DNA of 64,000 nt from positions 5,890,001 through 5,954,000 of the forward strand of contig NC_003284.9 of assembly GCF_000002985.6 (NCBI RefSeq), written 5' to 3'. Both the position numbers and the translations under genes were made by a program. Position 1 is the first letter of the stretch, and the number at the start of each line of letters is the position of its first letter. The DNA is from Caenorhabditis elegans. Lineage: Eukaryota; Nematoda; Chromadorea; Rhabditida; Rhabditidae. The notes below the pieces were generated by a model. It did no database searches, had not been told where the DNA came from, and saw nothing but the letters and a program-made list of their open reading frames with translations. This document shows positions 1 through 11,961 of this stretch, piece after piece.

Positions 1-456
1 TCTCCCAAAACGGTTCTGTTTGCGTGTGCTGCTGTCTCCCACTGTTCTTCTTCTTCACTATTCTTCGTTCGTGTATAGCGTATTTTGTGGAGCTTTTGGT
101 TTTAAACTCGGGCCTGGGGTGGTGCGACCGACGACGCAAGGATGCGGAACTCGAGTCTGATACGTTGGGTCACCGTCGCCACACGAAATAGTACGGATCC
201 GCGCGGAGAGAGCATCACCTCAAAAAGATGTGCGTTCCGTGAGGAGGCGCAGATTCAGATGGCGCGCGACGAACGATAAGCCGCCGGCCACACACATACA
301 CATACCGCACAATCGGTATACAGTGTGCGTCGAGCTCCTCCCCATTCCAAAGTAGCCGCCGACTCCCTCCCAACAACCTATTAACCCGCCTCTCAAACGA
401 CGACCATAATAGTCAGTGGCTCGAAATCTGATTCCAGAGGTCGCTCGCCTTTACAC
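1..456. other. 5' flank of the first gene
   Basis: No coding sequence was recognised here. The stretch is unusually GC-rich for this window (for example around 130-330) and ends in a pyrimidine-rich run before the first in-frame ATG at 457. It probably holds the promoter and 5' UTR of the carotenoid-oxygenase-like gene. No TATA box or trans-splice acceptor could be assigned with confidence. Confidence 0.4.
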
Positions 457-3400
457 ATGTCACCAATTATTGCATTATTGCTAGTGGGGGTACCCACTAT
501 ACTCGCACAATCATTTAATCAAACCCACCTCGGATTCCCTGAAGCATGGGATGGAGACAAGTACAGAGAGCTTTACTGCCCAAGCAAAAATATCCCCAAA
601 TGGCTTGGTAATCATTTTATGCCTTCATAATTAAACATGTTCTTATCTTTTTTCATTATTTAGACGGTTATTTCCTCTGCCAATTGTCTGCATCATATGG
701 TAACTCTTCCGCTCCAGAAGGTGAAAAGCTGAACCACATGATTGACGCCATCGGTGCTGTTGGATCATTCCATGTTAGCAATGGCCAAGTAGGTTACACA
801 TTAATTTTATTTTTCTGCTGACTTTGTAGTTTTTATTGCAACTTCCCCATTTCTTAGGTTGTCTTCTCTGCTCAATACTATCCAGCCCGCCCATATAAGA
901 TCTGGGAGTTCTACGACCGTAACATGAGCAAGGCTAGCGTACCATGGGCAGGATGGTCGGACTATAATCTTACTGCAATGTCGCGTTGGGAGCAAGTTCC
1001 AGCTAACCCAGATTCTGCAAGATTCCACCCGAATCTTGATTTCTGGAAGGTTGGCAACAGAATTGTAGCAGGTACTGAGGCTCCATATTGGGTGGGGTAT
1101 GAATTTGATGTGAGTTTTAGGTAATTTGAGCAGAAATCAATGTTCCTAATTTAGGTTCGAACTCTTCAAAAGTTCAAGCTTTTCCCATTCAAAGAGGAAA
1201 ATGATATCTTCTCTACACCAAGACACACAATGATCCCAATTTCAATGGCAATCCATGAGCGTAACGATGCTGATGGAACAATCTGGGGATCGTTCTCCGC
1301 AATGAACTTCGAAGAGCAAAGATTCTTCCAAGTGAGTTTTCTCAGAATCCCAGTATAAATATCTTTAGTGTGGTGTTAGTTTATACTCGCAAATGTATCA
1401 AATCGAAACATTTCGACCCATTTGAGCCTTGAGTGGCCAAAACGGTTTCAATCAAAAGTTATTCCTCACCCCCTCTGCGCCGCCTGAATTCTTGAACAAA
1501 CGGTAGGCGTGCTCACGGCGCGCGGAATCTATCGATAGGTCAACAATAAATGCAGTGCAATGGAATAAGTTGAAAAGTAAACAATGCGAGCCACGAAGAC
1601 GTGAAAATGAATTGAATTTTTCATATATCTATTTCGGTGTTGAATTGTGTTCCGCCACTAACTCGAACACTTTAGCTGAGACCTAAAAAAGTCTGTTCTC
1701 AAGTGTTTCATCGCAAAAACACCTAAATTGGCTCAAATGGCCGTGAAGAGTGTCCGAAGGGTGTTGGAGCGCTTCATGTTACAGTTTGTAAACCTCTTTG
1801 CAAACAGGTGTAGCGCACTCAGAGTGGACACTGGTAGTCGGTAATGTGTCAATACACGCGATGTGCACTAAAGAATAAAAAACCCAACACGAGGTGTGAA
1901 TCTTCAAAAAAAAAGAACTACTTTTTTGCAGGGCATCTTCACTGTCGACACAAACGGTGTTCGTCGAGTTGTTGGACTTTACGACTACGGAGTATGGGAC
2001 ACAAATGCATGTGGTAGCAATGATGAATACATTGGCGACAAGACACTTCTTCCTGGTTACATTCACTCGATTACATCAACTGAAAACTTTATCATTCTCC
2101 CTATCACCTCTTTGCTCATCAACCCATGCAAATTCAAAGAACCACCATTGAACAACGTTAGATCTGCAATTCAAAAGGGAGGACTCTGGGGAATGGACTT
2201 TTATGATATGGTGCCAATGAGGTAGCAAATGTTCATTTTTTATATTTTATTGTAAAGTTCTGCGGTTTCAGATTCCTCATTTTCAACAAGAAGACACTTG
2301 AATTCACAACCTCTAAGCCATTGGAAGTCTTCCCATCCATGTTTGTAACTCATCAATTGAACGCTTTTGAAGCCGATGATGGTAACTTTGTTGCTGATAT
2401 GGTTGTTTATGACTCCCATGATCCATACGTGAAGTACTTCTACACCGACTTCCTCACCAAACAACTGTACCCAAGCACTGCTCGTGTTCTTCGTTTCACA
2501 TTAGATAGCAAGAAGCAACGTGTAATGTACAATTACCTTGTCCCACAAGAGACTATCGCTGCCGATTTCCCACAATTCAACCATAATTACGAACAAAAGC
2601 CTTATCAATGGGGATACTTGGTTCAACATCCGTTCGCCTCTGGAAATAGTATTATCAAGATTAATGTTGACGAGCCAGCTGGAAATCGCAATTTAGAATT
2701 CCGCGCAGAGCCAACATTAGTGCTCCACGAGCCGTGGTTTGTTCAAAAACCAGATTCAAAGAAGGAAGACGAAGGTGTTCTTATTGTTCGTGGATTGGAC
2801 ACAGCGGAAAACAAAGGTACGATCCTTTGAACTTTGTAAATAAACAACTATTATTTAAAGGTGTTCTTATCGTGATTGATGCTGAGAAAATGGTCGAACT
2901 TGGAAGAGCCTATGTTCCAATTTCTATTCCATTCGGATTCCACAACAGGTATGCCGTTTTTCCATCGGTTTTTTTTGTTAGAAAAAAACATTTAAAAATT
3001 TCAGATTTTTCTCCAAGAAAGATCTTGGTCTCCCGGAAGGATTCCAGGTTGGTCAAAGTCAATACAGACCAATTGAGAAAAAGGTTTCCCACTTCTAAAT
3101 AACATCCCTATAGGCTTTAACTTTGCATTGTTTCAGCAAGGATTCGCGACTCTGCCTTTGAGAAAGGTGTCCACAGTACCACCAACCACCTCAACTTCTT
3201 CCACGACAACTCAAAAACCAAGCACAACTACAACTGTCCCGAGCACAACTCCCACATCAACCACCACCACGACAACAACTACTCCAAAACCAACAACTAG
3301 TACATCCACGTCCACATCAACGACGACAACAACAACGACCTCCACAACAGCCACTACAACTCCTCAACCGACAACCACAACGACATCAGAGAAGCCTGTT

Positions 3401-4420
3401 ACGTTGACAACACAAACATGGACTGCTCCACCAACTACTACTGTGAAGAGAACAACGCGTAAGATGAATGAAAATATAATTTAATTTTATATCTATTTTT
3501 TGCAGCACAAACTGTTCCAACTACAACTCCAAAAATTCCACGTTGGTGGCCACTAGCTGGTTCTGGAAGCACTGAACAACCATGGTGGCAAAAGGTACAA
3601 ACTGGTCAGAACACTCTTCCACCACTTTTTCCAGTTTCAAAAAGAGTGGAGGAAAAAGTAGAGAAAGTTTCGGTTTGTGAACTTATAAATCCCTCTTAAA
3701 CTTGAATGTTAATCATTGAAGGCAAAGCCAAATGAGAGCGACAACAAAATCCCCGAACAAAAGCCTGTGACGGCTACTGGATCCATGGATGAAATCTACG
3801 AACAAACGCTTGGAGCACTGTGCTCATGGCTTCCAAAAGTTTTCACTTCGATCTCGAATGAGTTGTGCTGGAAGCAAGGAAAAACAGCGGCTAAGTAAGA
3901 TAGCGCAATTAGAGCATTGTATTTTTCATTACACTACGCAAACACCACTGAAACACACTTTGAGTTTCAAAAACAAAAAGCATATACCGTGCAATGCACA
4001 ATCCCAATTCCATCTTGTACGTTCGCGCTCTTGTTTACTGCAAAAGCACACATTGCCGCTACAATAAACCCTATATGTCTAAATGTGTATCCTTCTAACT
4101 TCACTTGGTGAAATTCGTGATTAGAAACTAGTTCGTTTCTTTTCAGTTGAAAAAATTCAGACGTTTTTTAAACGCGAATTCGTGGCTAATCTCCTGTTTC
4201 ACCTGCACCCCGTTCCACGTCCCAGAACTTTCACCTCCGCCGTTTTAGAGAGCATTACAGGTGGATGGCTCCTCTTGCGCAGACCTATGCCGAACGATTC
4301 CGAATGGGCCGTGCCAACCGAAAGGTCTCCCCTAACGACACACCAAACCTTCAGCCATCCTTGAAGCAAATGGCATTCGATGAACAGCAGCAACAAGCCG
4401 AGCCCATCCGATTCGGTTAA
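457..4420 (+). CDS. Secreted carotenoid oxygenase-family protein (RPE65/BCO-like) with Thr-rich tail
   Basis: Twelve exons join in frame: 457-607, 664-788, 858-1109, 1155-1331, 1932-2221, 2272-2816, 2861-2948, 3005-3083, 3137-3458, 3506-3672, 3722-3894 and 4261-4420, giving about 842 aa. Residues 1-18 look like a signal peptide ending at LAQS. Residues about 20-565 match the carotenoid oxygenase fold. Four histidines sit where the family binds Fe(II): H210 before a DGT motif, H280 in GYIHS, H359 in THQLNAFE and H541 in FGFHNRFF. The family oxidatively cleaves carotenoids or stilbenes, or isomerises retinyl esters; the substrate here is unknown. Residues about 582-675 are almost pure Thr/Ser/Pro, as in mucin-like O-glycosylated linkers, followed by a tail with two Cys and a QQQQ run. 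Most characterised relatives are cytosolic, so secretion is odd. Intron 4 (600 bp) holds imperfect inverted repeats. The splice into the last exon (3895/4260) is inferred from phase; without it the stop is at 3896-3898. Confidence 0.85.
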
Positions 4421-7390
4421 TTAATTTTTTGCTCCGTGTTTTTTCCATTTCCCTTTTTTCTGAAGATGTTTAAAAACCGAGCTCATCAAAACCCCTTTCA
4501 TGGTCTTGTATCTTTTTTATCCTTTTCTCCATTTATTTTTGTTATCCATAGTAGGGCGTATCGTCCAAGAAGAGCAGGTATTATGCTCTTCATTCATATT
4601 TTTCTTACTTCTTACTAAATCTGGTTTGAGCGAATGCATTTTTGTCGAGAACATCTCATCATCTTCTCCTTTCAATATTTATTTTTATTTTTCTTTCTCA
4701 TTTTTCACAGTTACTGGTCAAGATTTGCTTTCGCGCAATAAACTTTGCTCAATTTTTTATATATTTTTTTCTTACTTTAACGCTCATAAAATTGCATAGC
4801 TAGTCACCGTAGATTCAATTTCCACAAAAATTACTTTCGTACAAACGTAACCTTTTAGTATACACGGGATTTTTATGTGAACGACATTTCCAAAAATTTT
4901 CATACTGTAGCTATAATGTGGGCATGAATCCGCCCAGCCATACCACTAAATGTTTTTTCTCTGTTCTTCTAGAATTGAGCATTTCTTATAGAAAAACCAC
5001 ATGTCATCTTCCGCGAGCAACTCCTTCTTTTTTTTCTTCATCAGATATTCTCAGAAGTTACGTGGAGCCTGGATTAGCAGTCAGTCGGCAGCTTCCATCA
5101 GATTAGTGACCCCTAATAGACACGACATTATTGCACTCCATCCTGTTTGCTTGCATTCTTCTTTTAGCTTGTGTGAAAACGTGCAAATCGCAATCTTGAA
5201 CAAGCTTCAGGATGGCCAATTCTGATTATCTGAAACTCATCAATTTAAAAATAATGATTTCTCGCATGCTGTTGAACTTTTATGTACTTCATTTAGACTT
5301 TTTAGTTTTTTCAAAATCACCTGTCCAAGGTTTTGTAAATTGCCAAATTTTCTAAGGAGTGGACTATTTTTTGAAATTTCAGGTGTTGCTGCAAGTTTGA
5401 ACTTCTGTGATGTTTGAATATAATTTATTAAAAAATACTACGAATACAGAATTCTTATAACTTTGTTTTGATGCATGTCAATAGTTTAACGTTTCGGTTT
5501 TGTTTTAGCAAATGTCTGTATAAAACATCATTAAATGTGTGAAATGAATGATTTTGACTTAATTCATTTTGTAAACCTCTAACAAAATTTAGCTACTCTA
5601 CATTTGAGGATTGTACACTGAAAAGTCCCAATTTTCAATTAAAACCACCTCTTTAAGCCTCTTTTACTTTATTTTCATTGTTTTTGCATAGAGATTTGTG
5701 CATTTTTGTCATTTCTCATTTGAATGTTTCAATTTTCGGAGCAACTTTAACATTTTCGTCATAATTTTGCTATTTCAATGACATCTCTACTAGTCAACAG
5801 CAGTTCTCTATTCTAAAACGTCTTTAGAGAAATGTTGATATCCAAATTCCCTATTAATGTTTAGTAGCATCCAAGTCATTTGGTTATATAAAAATAAAGT
5901 GGATATGTCTCATTTCTACCACAGAGAAAATGGAGGGACACTCCTCTCTCTCTTTCTTCTCTTTTTTCTCCACCACATCGCCTTCCAAATAGCCGTTTTG
6001 GCTTGGTGTGGACGAATGAGCTCTCAGTTATCGATTGAGCCTATGTTGTCTTCTTTCTTCTATTTTTCCCCTTCTTCATTACCCCCCTCATTTGCCTATT
6101 TTCACTCTTTGTTTCGTAAAATTGTGTTGTCTCGGGGTGCCTTTTTTGCTCCTATTTTCGCATAGCAAAGAGCAAGAGCTGATGAAGGGAGGGAGCATCG
6201 CGCCGTGCTACAACAAGTTCCGGAAGGGGTGCTTTGCTCTGGCTCGAGGTGGTCTCGCTGACACTTTTTCTCTGACCTCTTCTTCTTTGCTTCTCAATTG
6301 CATTACCAGAACAAATTGAGGAGAAAAAAAGAAGAGTGCGGAAAAGGAAAAAAAAACAATTCGAACTTGTTCTCATGAATAAAGTTTCTTTTTGAAGTCC
6401 TCTTTTACGGTGATGAATTTTTTTTCAGTTTTGTCAGCTGCTTTTCATTTTTTGATCCGCATGTACATTTCATTTTGTTTTCTTGGAATTTATCAAATAT
6501 TATATTTTTGAAAAATTTCAAAATCACTTCTTTTGCTAAAATAGTCTTTATACACGATCTAATACATTCAAAAAAATGATGAAAAAAAAATTTAAAAAGT
6601 AATTTTTGATGTCTACCTAACTATGTTTCAACTATTTGAACATTAACATTTTAAAAGTACAAATGCGCAGGTACGCTGGTACGTGGTACGTGGACACAAA
6701 CTCACACTTTTGGAAATTGTTGCAATTCATCAAATCACTGACTGAATATTTTCAAAAGCCTAAAACTTTTTTGTTGAATTTATTGTTATGTGATCCATTT
6801 CCAAATTTTTGAATGTCTGAACTATCAAACACCACCTGTACAGTCTTGACTGCCACCAACACTTTGAATTCTATTTATATAAGTTTAGAATTTTTCACTT
6901 GATCGTGTATTACAAACAGTGGAAAAAAATATTAAAAAAATATGTACAACTTTTCAAAAAATTATAATTTTTTCATTTCAAGTAAAAACGCAGTGAAAAA
7001 GGTAAAGCGAGTTCAAACCCCTGAAATGTTGGAATAAAAATATTTTAAATATAGTTACAACATAAAACAGAGAGAAACAGCTTTCCCCCGCTTTTAACAA
7101 TAAATGAAAACTTTCCAAAATTGTTTGAAACGTTTTATTACAATATTTAGTTATTTTAGCATCATAGGAATTGATTCTAATTACTATTCCAATGCTCCAT
7201 CTTTAAACATACTTTAAGTATACTTAGTATCACGTGACCACAGGTGAAAAGCTTTAATTCCGACCACTACGCACTGCAATTTTTTCTTTCATGTAATTTT
7301 CCTTGCTTGTCCTTGCTCCCTGATTGCTACACGAAAATTTCAGATTTCTTCAACATTGGTAATTTCTTAGCATAGAAAACTAGACTCTCT
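4421..7390. other. Intergenic region, 3' UTR then promoter region
   Basis: The stretch begins with the 3' UTR of the carotenoid-oxygenase-like gene; a canonical AATAAA lies at 4737-4742, about 316 bases after the stop. The rest is AT-rich with pyrimidine tracts (5940-5980 is CT-rich) and no ORF with splice support. The last few hundred bases presumably serve as promoter for the TBC gene. I see no RNA gene or transposon here. Confidence 0.5.
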
Positions 7391-10300
7391 ATGAGCGCTT
7401 TTTCGGATTTCTTCAAAAAAGCTCATGATGCTCTCAATGGAATTCGTGGTGAGTGAATTCAATGTTTTTTTCAATAGTCGGATTATTTCCACATCGACAA
7501 GCCCAACACACAATCGTTCCAGGCGTGAACTCATTTTTTCTGGGTCGAGATGGCGACGTTGTATATTCCAAAAATAACGTGTGCGTTCATGAAACCGACG
7601 CAAAAGCAGTGAGCAGAACATACTTTCATTCGTTGAATAACTGGAAATTGTGCTTTCAGGGAGAAGATGAAGCGCACTGTCCCGGATATCTTACTGTACA
7701 CTGCCAATGTGATGAGTCCATGGGTCTCACACTGATTTTGCAGTGGTTGCCGAATTTGACGTTGCAAAAGAATCCACAAAGGTTTGCATAGTAGATGGAC
7801 TATTGTGTTTGAGAAAAATTGAGTTTCAGCATAAGAAGTGTGTCACCACGTGGGAAGCAAAATCGAGATGAGGTAAAATTTAATAGATTGGTTTTTAAAA
7901 AAGCTTCTTCAAAAATAGGGTGAACACCAAAAATCATAACAACCCACTGACTCCACGTTTAAATGTGAGTAAATCACCTAAAATGAATAAAAAAATTACG
8001 AGCTAATTTTTATTTACCATAAATTTAAAAAAAACTTATATGTATTAAACTTATAAACATGTAAACGTTTTATTTACCAAATTAAAATTTTCGGAAATTA
8101 TGAATTTGCACGGAAATTCATAAATGTTCAAATCCATTTTTCTTACAGTTCAAAAAATTTTTAAGTTTTTTATTCTTATTTTAGTATTTTTCCCCATTTG
8201 TTTCTCTAGTAGTTTTTTCAAAAATGTTGTCTCGTTTTCAGAATGGACAAGCCATGCCCGCTAAACCAGCAGATGAAGTCAAAGTTTCTCTACTCTCAGA
8301 TGAAGAAAGTGTGAGTTTGTAGTTTTTATCTTCCAAATTTCTTTCAAAGCCTCAACATTTTTTTAGAGTGTCTCACTTGACATTCAAATCGAAGAGTGCG
8401 GCACTGCAGTGCCTGTGAAACAGGTGAAACGACCAACAACTTTGGTACCTTATGGACAGGTGAAAGCCTTGTCACTATTTTAACAATTTTAATTTTTTTA
8501 GCAAGAAGATCATAGTTTTAATGATGCACTAGGCGTTCCATCAATTAATGTTATACCCCATACACCAATCAAACACGAGAACAATGAAATTCGCACTGAA
8601 AATGCAAAAGATGAATCTGATAAAATGTCGCAATCCTCATTGTCTACGTCTTGCGCCGACGAAATGTCGGATAAGGAATTAAGCTCCTCGGAAGACGGGG
8701 ATGATGATTGTGGTAACAAAAACTTGCTCGTTCCTGTATCATTTCAAATTTTCCAGAAAAGCCAGATCCTGGGGTAGGGCTGGAGAAGATTTTGGAATCA
8801 ACACAGATGTTCGATAAAACTCCAGAACAATTTGCACTAGAACACGATTTAATGCTCACTGACACAAAGAGCAATGACAGCGAAGAACAATCTCGAGGCC
8901 GTAAAAAAGCGGCAGGCACTACCAGTCTTTTCTCGGTCAATCTTGGTAATGGCACCGCTAATTATACACTTTCACTTTATGGTGTTTCAGGAAAAATGCG
9001 GAGCATGCGTGTGTTCTACTCGAACACGGAGTGCACATCCGGGCAATTAGTGATCGCCACTCTTGACTCGCATTACAAGGTTTGTGCCTTTTCCGTTTCA
9101 ATTCGTCATTTTTTTGTTTAGATCCTTCATTTTCATCATGGTGGACTGGACAAACTCGCCTACATCTTTGAACAATGGTCGTCAATAAAGGCGCGAAGCG
9201 TGCAAGAAGTAATTAACAAAAACTGAAGTTCCATAAGGGAAACAAATAAATTTTCAGGGCTCTCCGTCAGCAATAGCCGATAAGCAGCTTATAATATGCC
9301 AGCCTGCAGTCACAAAAGTGGAAAAAGATCCAGAAGAGGGGTTATTTGAGAAGATAACTCTAAACACTTGGAGAAGTTATGAGAACAAATCGGGTGTTAT
9401 AATAGACAGTGGCACTGTAAGGAAGGTTAGTTTCAGGGGCAGGTGTTGAAAATTATTCACTCAAACAAAAAAGCCAATAAGAGTATATAGCCTGCGCAGC
9501 CGTTCGGTTACCAAAAGTTTAAAAGTCTGCCAATCAACATTTCTCCTTGTTAAAACTTATTGGTTGCAAAAAACCGGCAGATACTCAAATTTCCAATTGT
9601 TGGGAGCGAATAATGCCCAATAAAGAGCGAATAATGCCCGTAATAAATTGATAATTTGCACGTCAAAAACACTTGCATGAATTTAAAATTTTATATTCTC
9701 AAGCTAGAAGTGTATTAACTTATAAATGTGTGTCGCTTAAAAATTTCGCTTGAAGAAAACTATGAAAAGTAGCCCATTATGACATAATATTATATTTGTG
9801 AAAAAAAAATTATCAATTTAAAGACAAAGTTTGAAGCTTCAGCAAGCTTCTCACGGGATATCAATTTGAAAATTTCTGAAAATGTGTTAAACCTTGTGGA
9901 AGAAATCAAAAAAAAACTTGCCAAACTTCATAAAAAACGAAAATTATAAATCTATTACATTTAGCTCGGTCGTTTGTATTATATTTTTTCAATTTTCAAA
10001 AAATCATAAAATTTAGACAAAGTAAATAATCACGTAAAAACTTTTTTTGAGAGAAAAAACAAACAAAACAAACGCATTTTCTGTAGAAAAAATAATAAGT
10101 GTGAATTCAAATCATTTTAAACCTGAGTTGTATCCGTATTAACGGAATTATAGTCAGTTGTATTTTTTCTAATTAATCACACGAATTCTCATCTTACAGC
10201 ATATTTTCTTTGCCTCCATGGATGTAGAGATGCGTGAGAAAGTGTGGCCCTTTTTACTACGAGTCTACCCTTGGGAATCATCAGCAGATCAAAGAGAAAA

Positions 10301-11961
10301 CATTAAAAATGATTTGTTTCTCGAGTACCAAAATATTAGGAAGAGGCGTTATCGCGTCACTGAGAATGCTCAGGCTCGCTGGATTTCTATCGAGAACTCA
10401 ATTGTGAAAGACGTTGTCCGGACAGATCGAAAAAATCCGTTTTTCGCAGGCGACAACAATCCAAATAGTGAAATCATGAAGTAAGATGTTGGCGTAAATG
10501 TACAAGTGGGATTATATTTTTTTAGAAATATTCTTCTAAACTATGCGGTCATGTATCCAGATATAAATTATATTCAAGGAATGTCCGACCTTCTCGCACC
10601 ACTTTTAAGCACCCTGAAGTAATTAATTTTCTCGAAAAATCTAATAATTTACAATTCATAAACTTTTTCAGAGACGAAGTAGACTCATATTTCTGCTTCA
10701 AAAATTTTATGCAACAAACCGTATTCTCGTCCACGCCACAGGGAAACGAAAACTTAATGGAGACCAATTTGACATATCTCAGAAACATGTTGAGAATGTT
10801 TGTTCCAGATTTCTATGAACATCTTGAAAAACAAAGACCGGATGCAATGCAGCTGATGTTTGTACACCGTTGGATTCTGCTCTGTTTCAAGAGAGAGTTT
10901 CCAGAAAATTACGCACTTCATATCTGGGAGGTAGGGAAAGTTGACCAGTATTCGGCAGCCAACAACTGTCCGTTTCCAAAATTTCGGCAACTTTTTGGCG
11001 ACCGGCAACCAAGTTGCCATAATTTTGACGATTGTTAAACACGTGTGTTGGATAAAAATTGAATTTTTGAGTGTTTTTCGTGAAAAATTGTGGGTGTGTT
11101 TTCTTTACGATGAGATGTTTGCATTTTTCAGGTTTTTTTGAAATATGTGTTTAGAAAAAATTCAGATTAATACAAGTAGTTGTCAAAATTGCCGGAAACT
11201 ATTTTGACATTTTCCGAATTCGCCAAACATCAAAACTTTTGTCAACCATGAACCTGAAAAGAAGCATCACTAATAACTTGTCGATCAAATTTCTGAAATC
11301 ATTCCTGCTGTTAAACTTTCATTGTTAAATCATAGTTTATAAGTTATAATTGCAACATCACTGAAAAACGGTTTTGAAGAGAATTATGGTTAGGTACTAT
11401 GGTTTGAAAAAAGCTCAGTCAAAAAAATCAGTCAAAAATGCCAAACGATATATAAAACTACAAAAAAAACTATTCCAAAATTTATTTTCAGTGTTGCTGG
11501 GCTCATTATCGTACCAACTACTTTCATCTCTTTGTATGTGTTGCAATCGTCTCAATTTACGGAAAAGACGTCCTAACACAGGATCTCCCACACGATGAGA
11601 TTCTGCTCTTCTTCGCATCACTCGCAAACCACATGGATGCGACTTTAGTCTTACAAAAAGTGCGTGTAATTATCTTTTTGAATTCAGAATGTTTTAATGG
11701 GCAGATGGGAATGACATGAAACTCTAATTATGAAAATTGCAGGCTCGTGGACTTCTCTTTGAGTTCACAAGAATGGAAAAAATTCCGTGTGTTTTGGAAG
11801 GTCTGTGCTCTGCAGAAATGGAGCAGTGGAACTCTCACAAGTCGTACCGAAACTTTTATTGTAATCAGGTAAAGCCAAAAATCAATATACATGAAAAGGA
11901 TTATTTACATGCAACAAGTTTTCAGAGTCATATTGATAAAGAATCATGCCCATACCAGTGA
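7391..11961 (+). CDS. TBC1D16-type Rab GTPase-activating protein
   Basis: Seventeen exons join without a frame break: 7391-7448, 7523-7608, 7660-7781, 7830-7872, 8242-8310, 8367-8459, 8502-8712, 8757-8945, 8991-9079, 9122-9208, 9258-9425, 10200-10480, 10526-10618, 10672-10930, 11492-11659, 11743-11868 and 11926-11961, about 725 aa (human TBC1D16 is of similar size). The N-terminal segment VYSKNNVCVH, the central TSGQLV...HFHHGGLDKL segment and the whole TBC domain (about 405-640) follow TBC1D16. The GAP arginine finger is R479 in the IVKDVVR motif and the glutamine finger is Q516 in YIQG, so a dual-finger active GAP is expected. TBC1D16 acts on Rab4/Rab5-class endosomal GTPases; that role is inferred for the worm. 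Residues about 150-300 are a Ser/Asp/Glu-rich, probably disordered linker. Introns of 774 and 561 bp interrupt the TBC domain. It is probably the worm TBC1D16 orthologue, but I do not assign a symbol. Confidence 0.92.

Noticed and set aside
7919-7967. Extra exon of the TBC gene ending at GTGAGT
   Set aside because: It is open only in a phase that does not fit the preceding exon, whereas skipping it keeps the frame.
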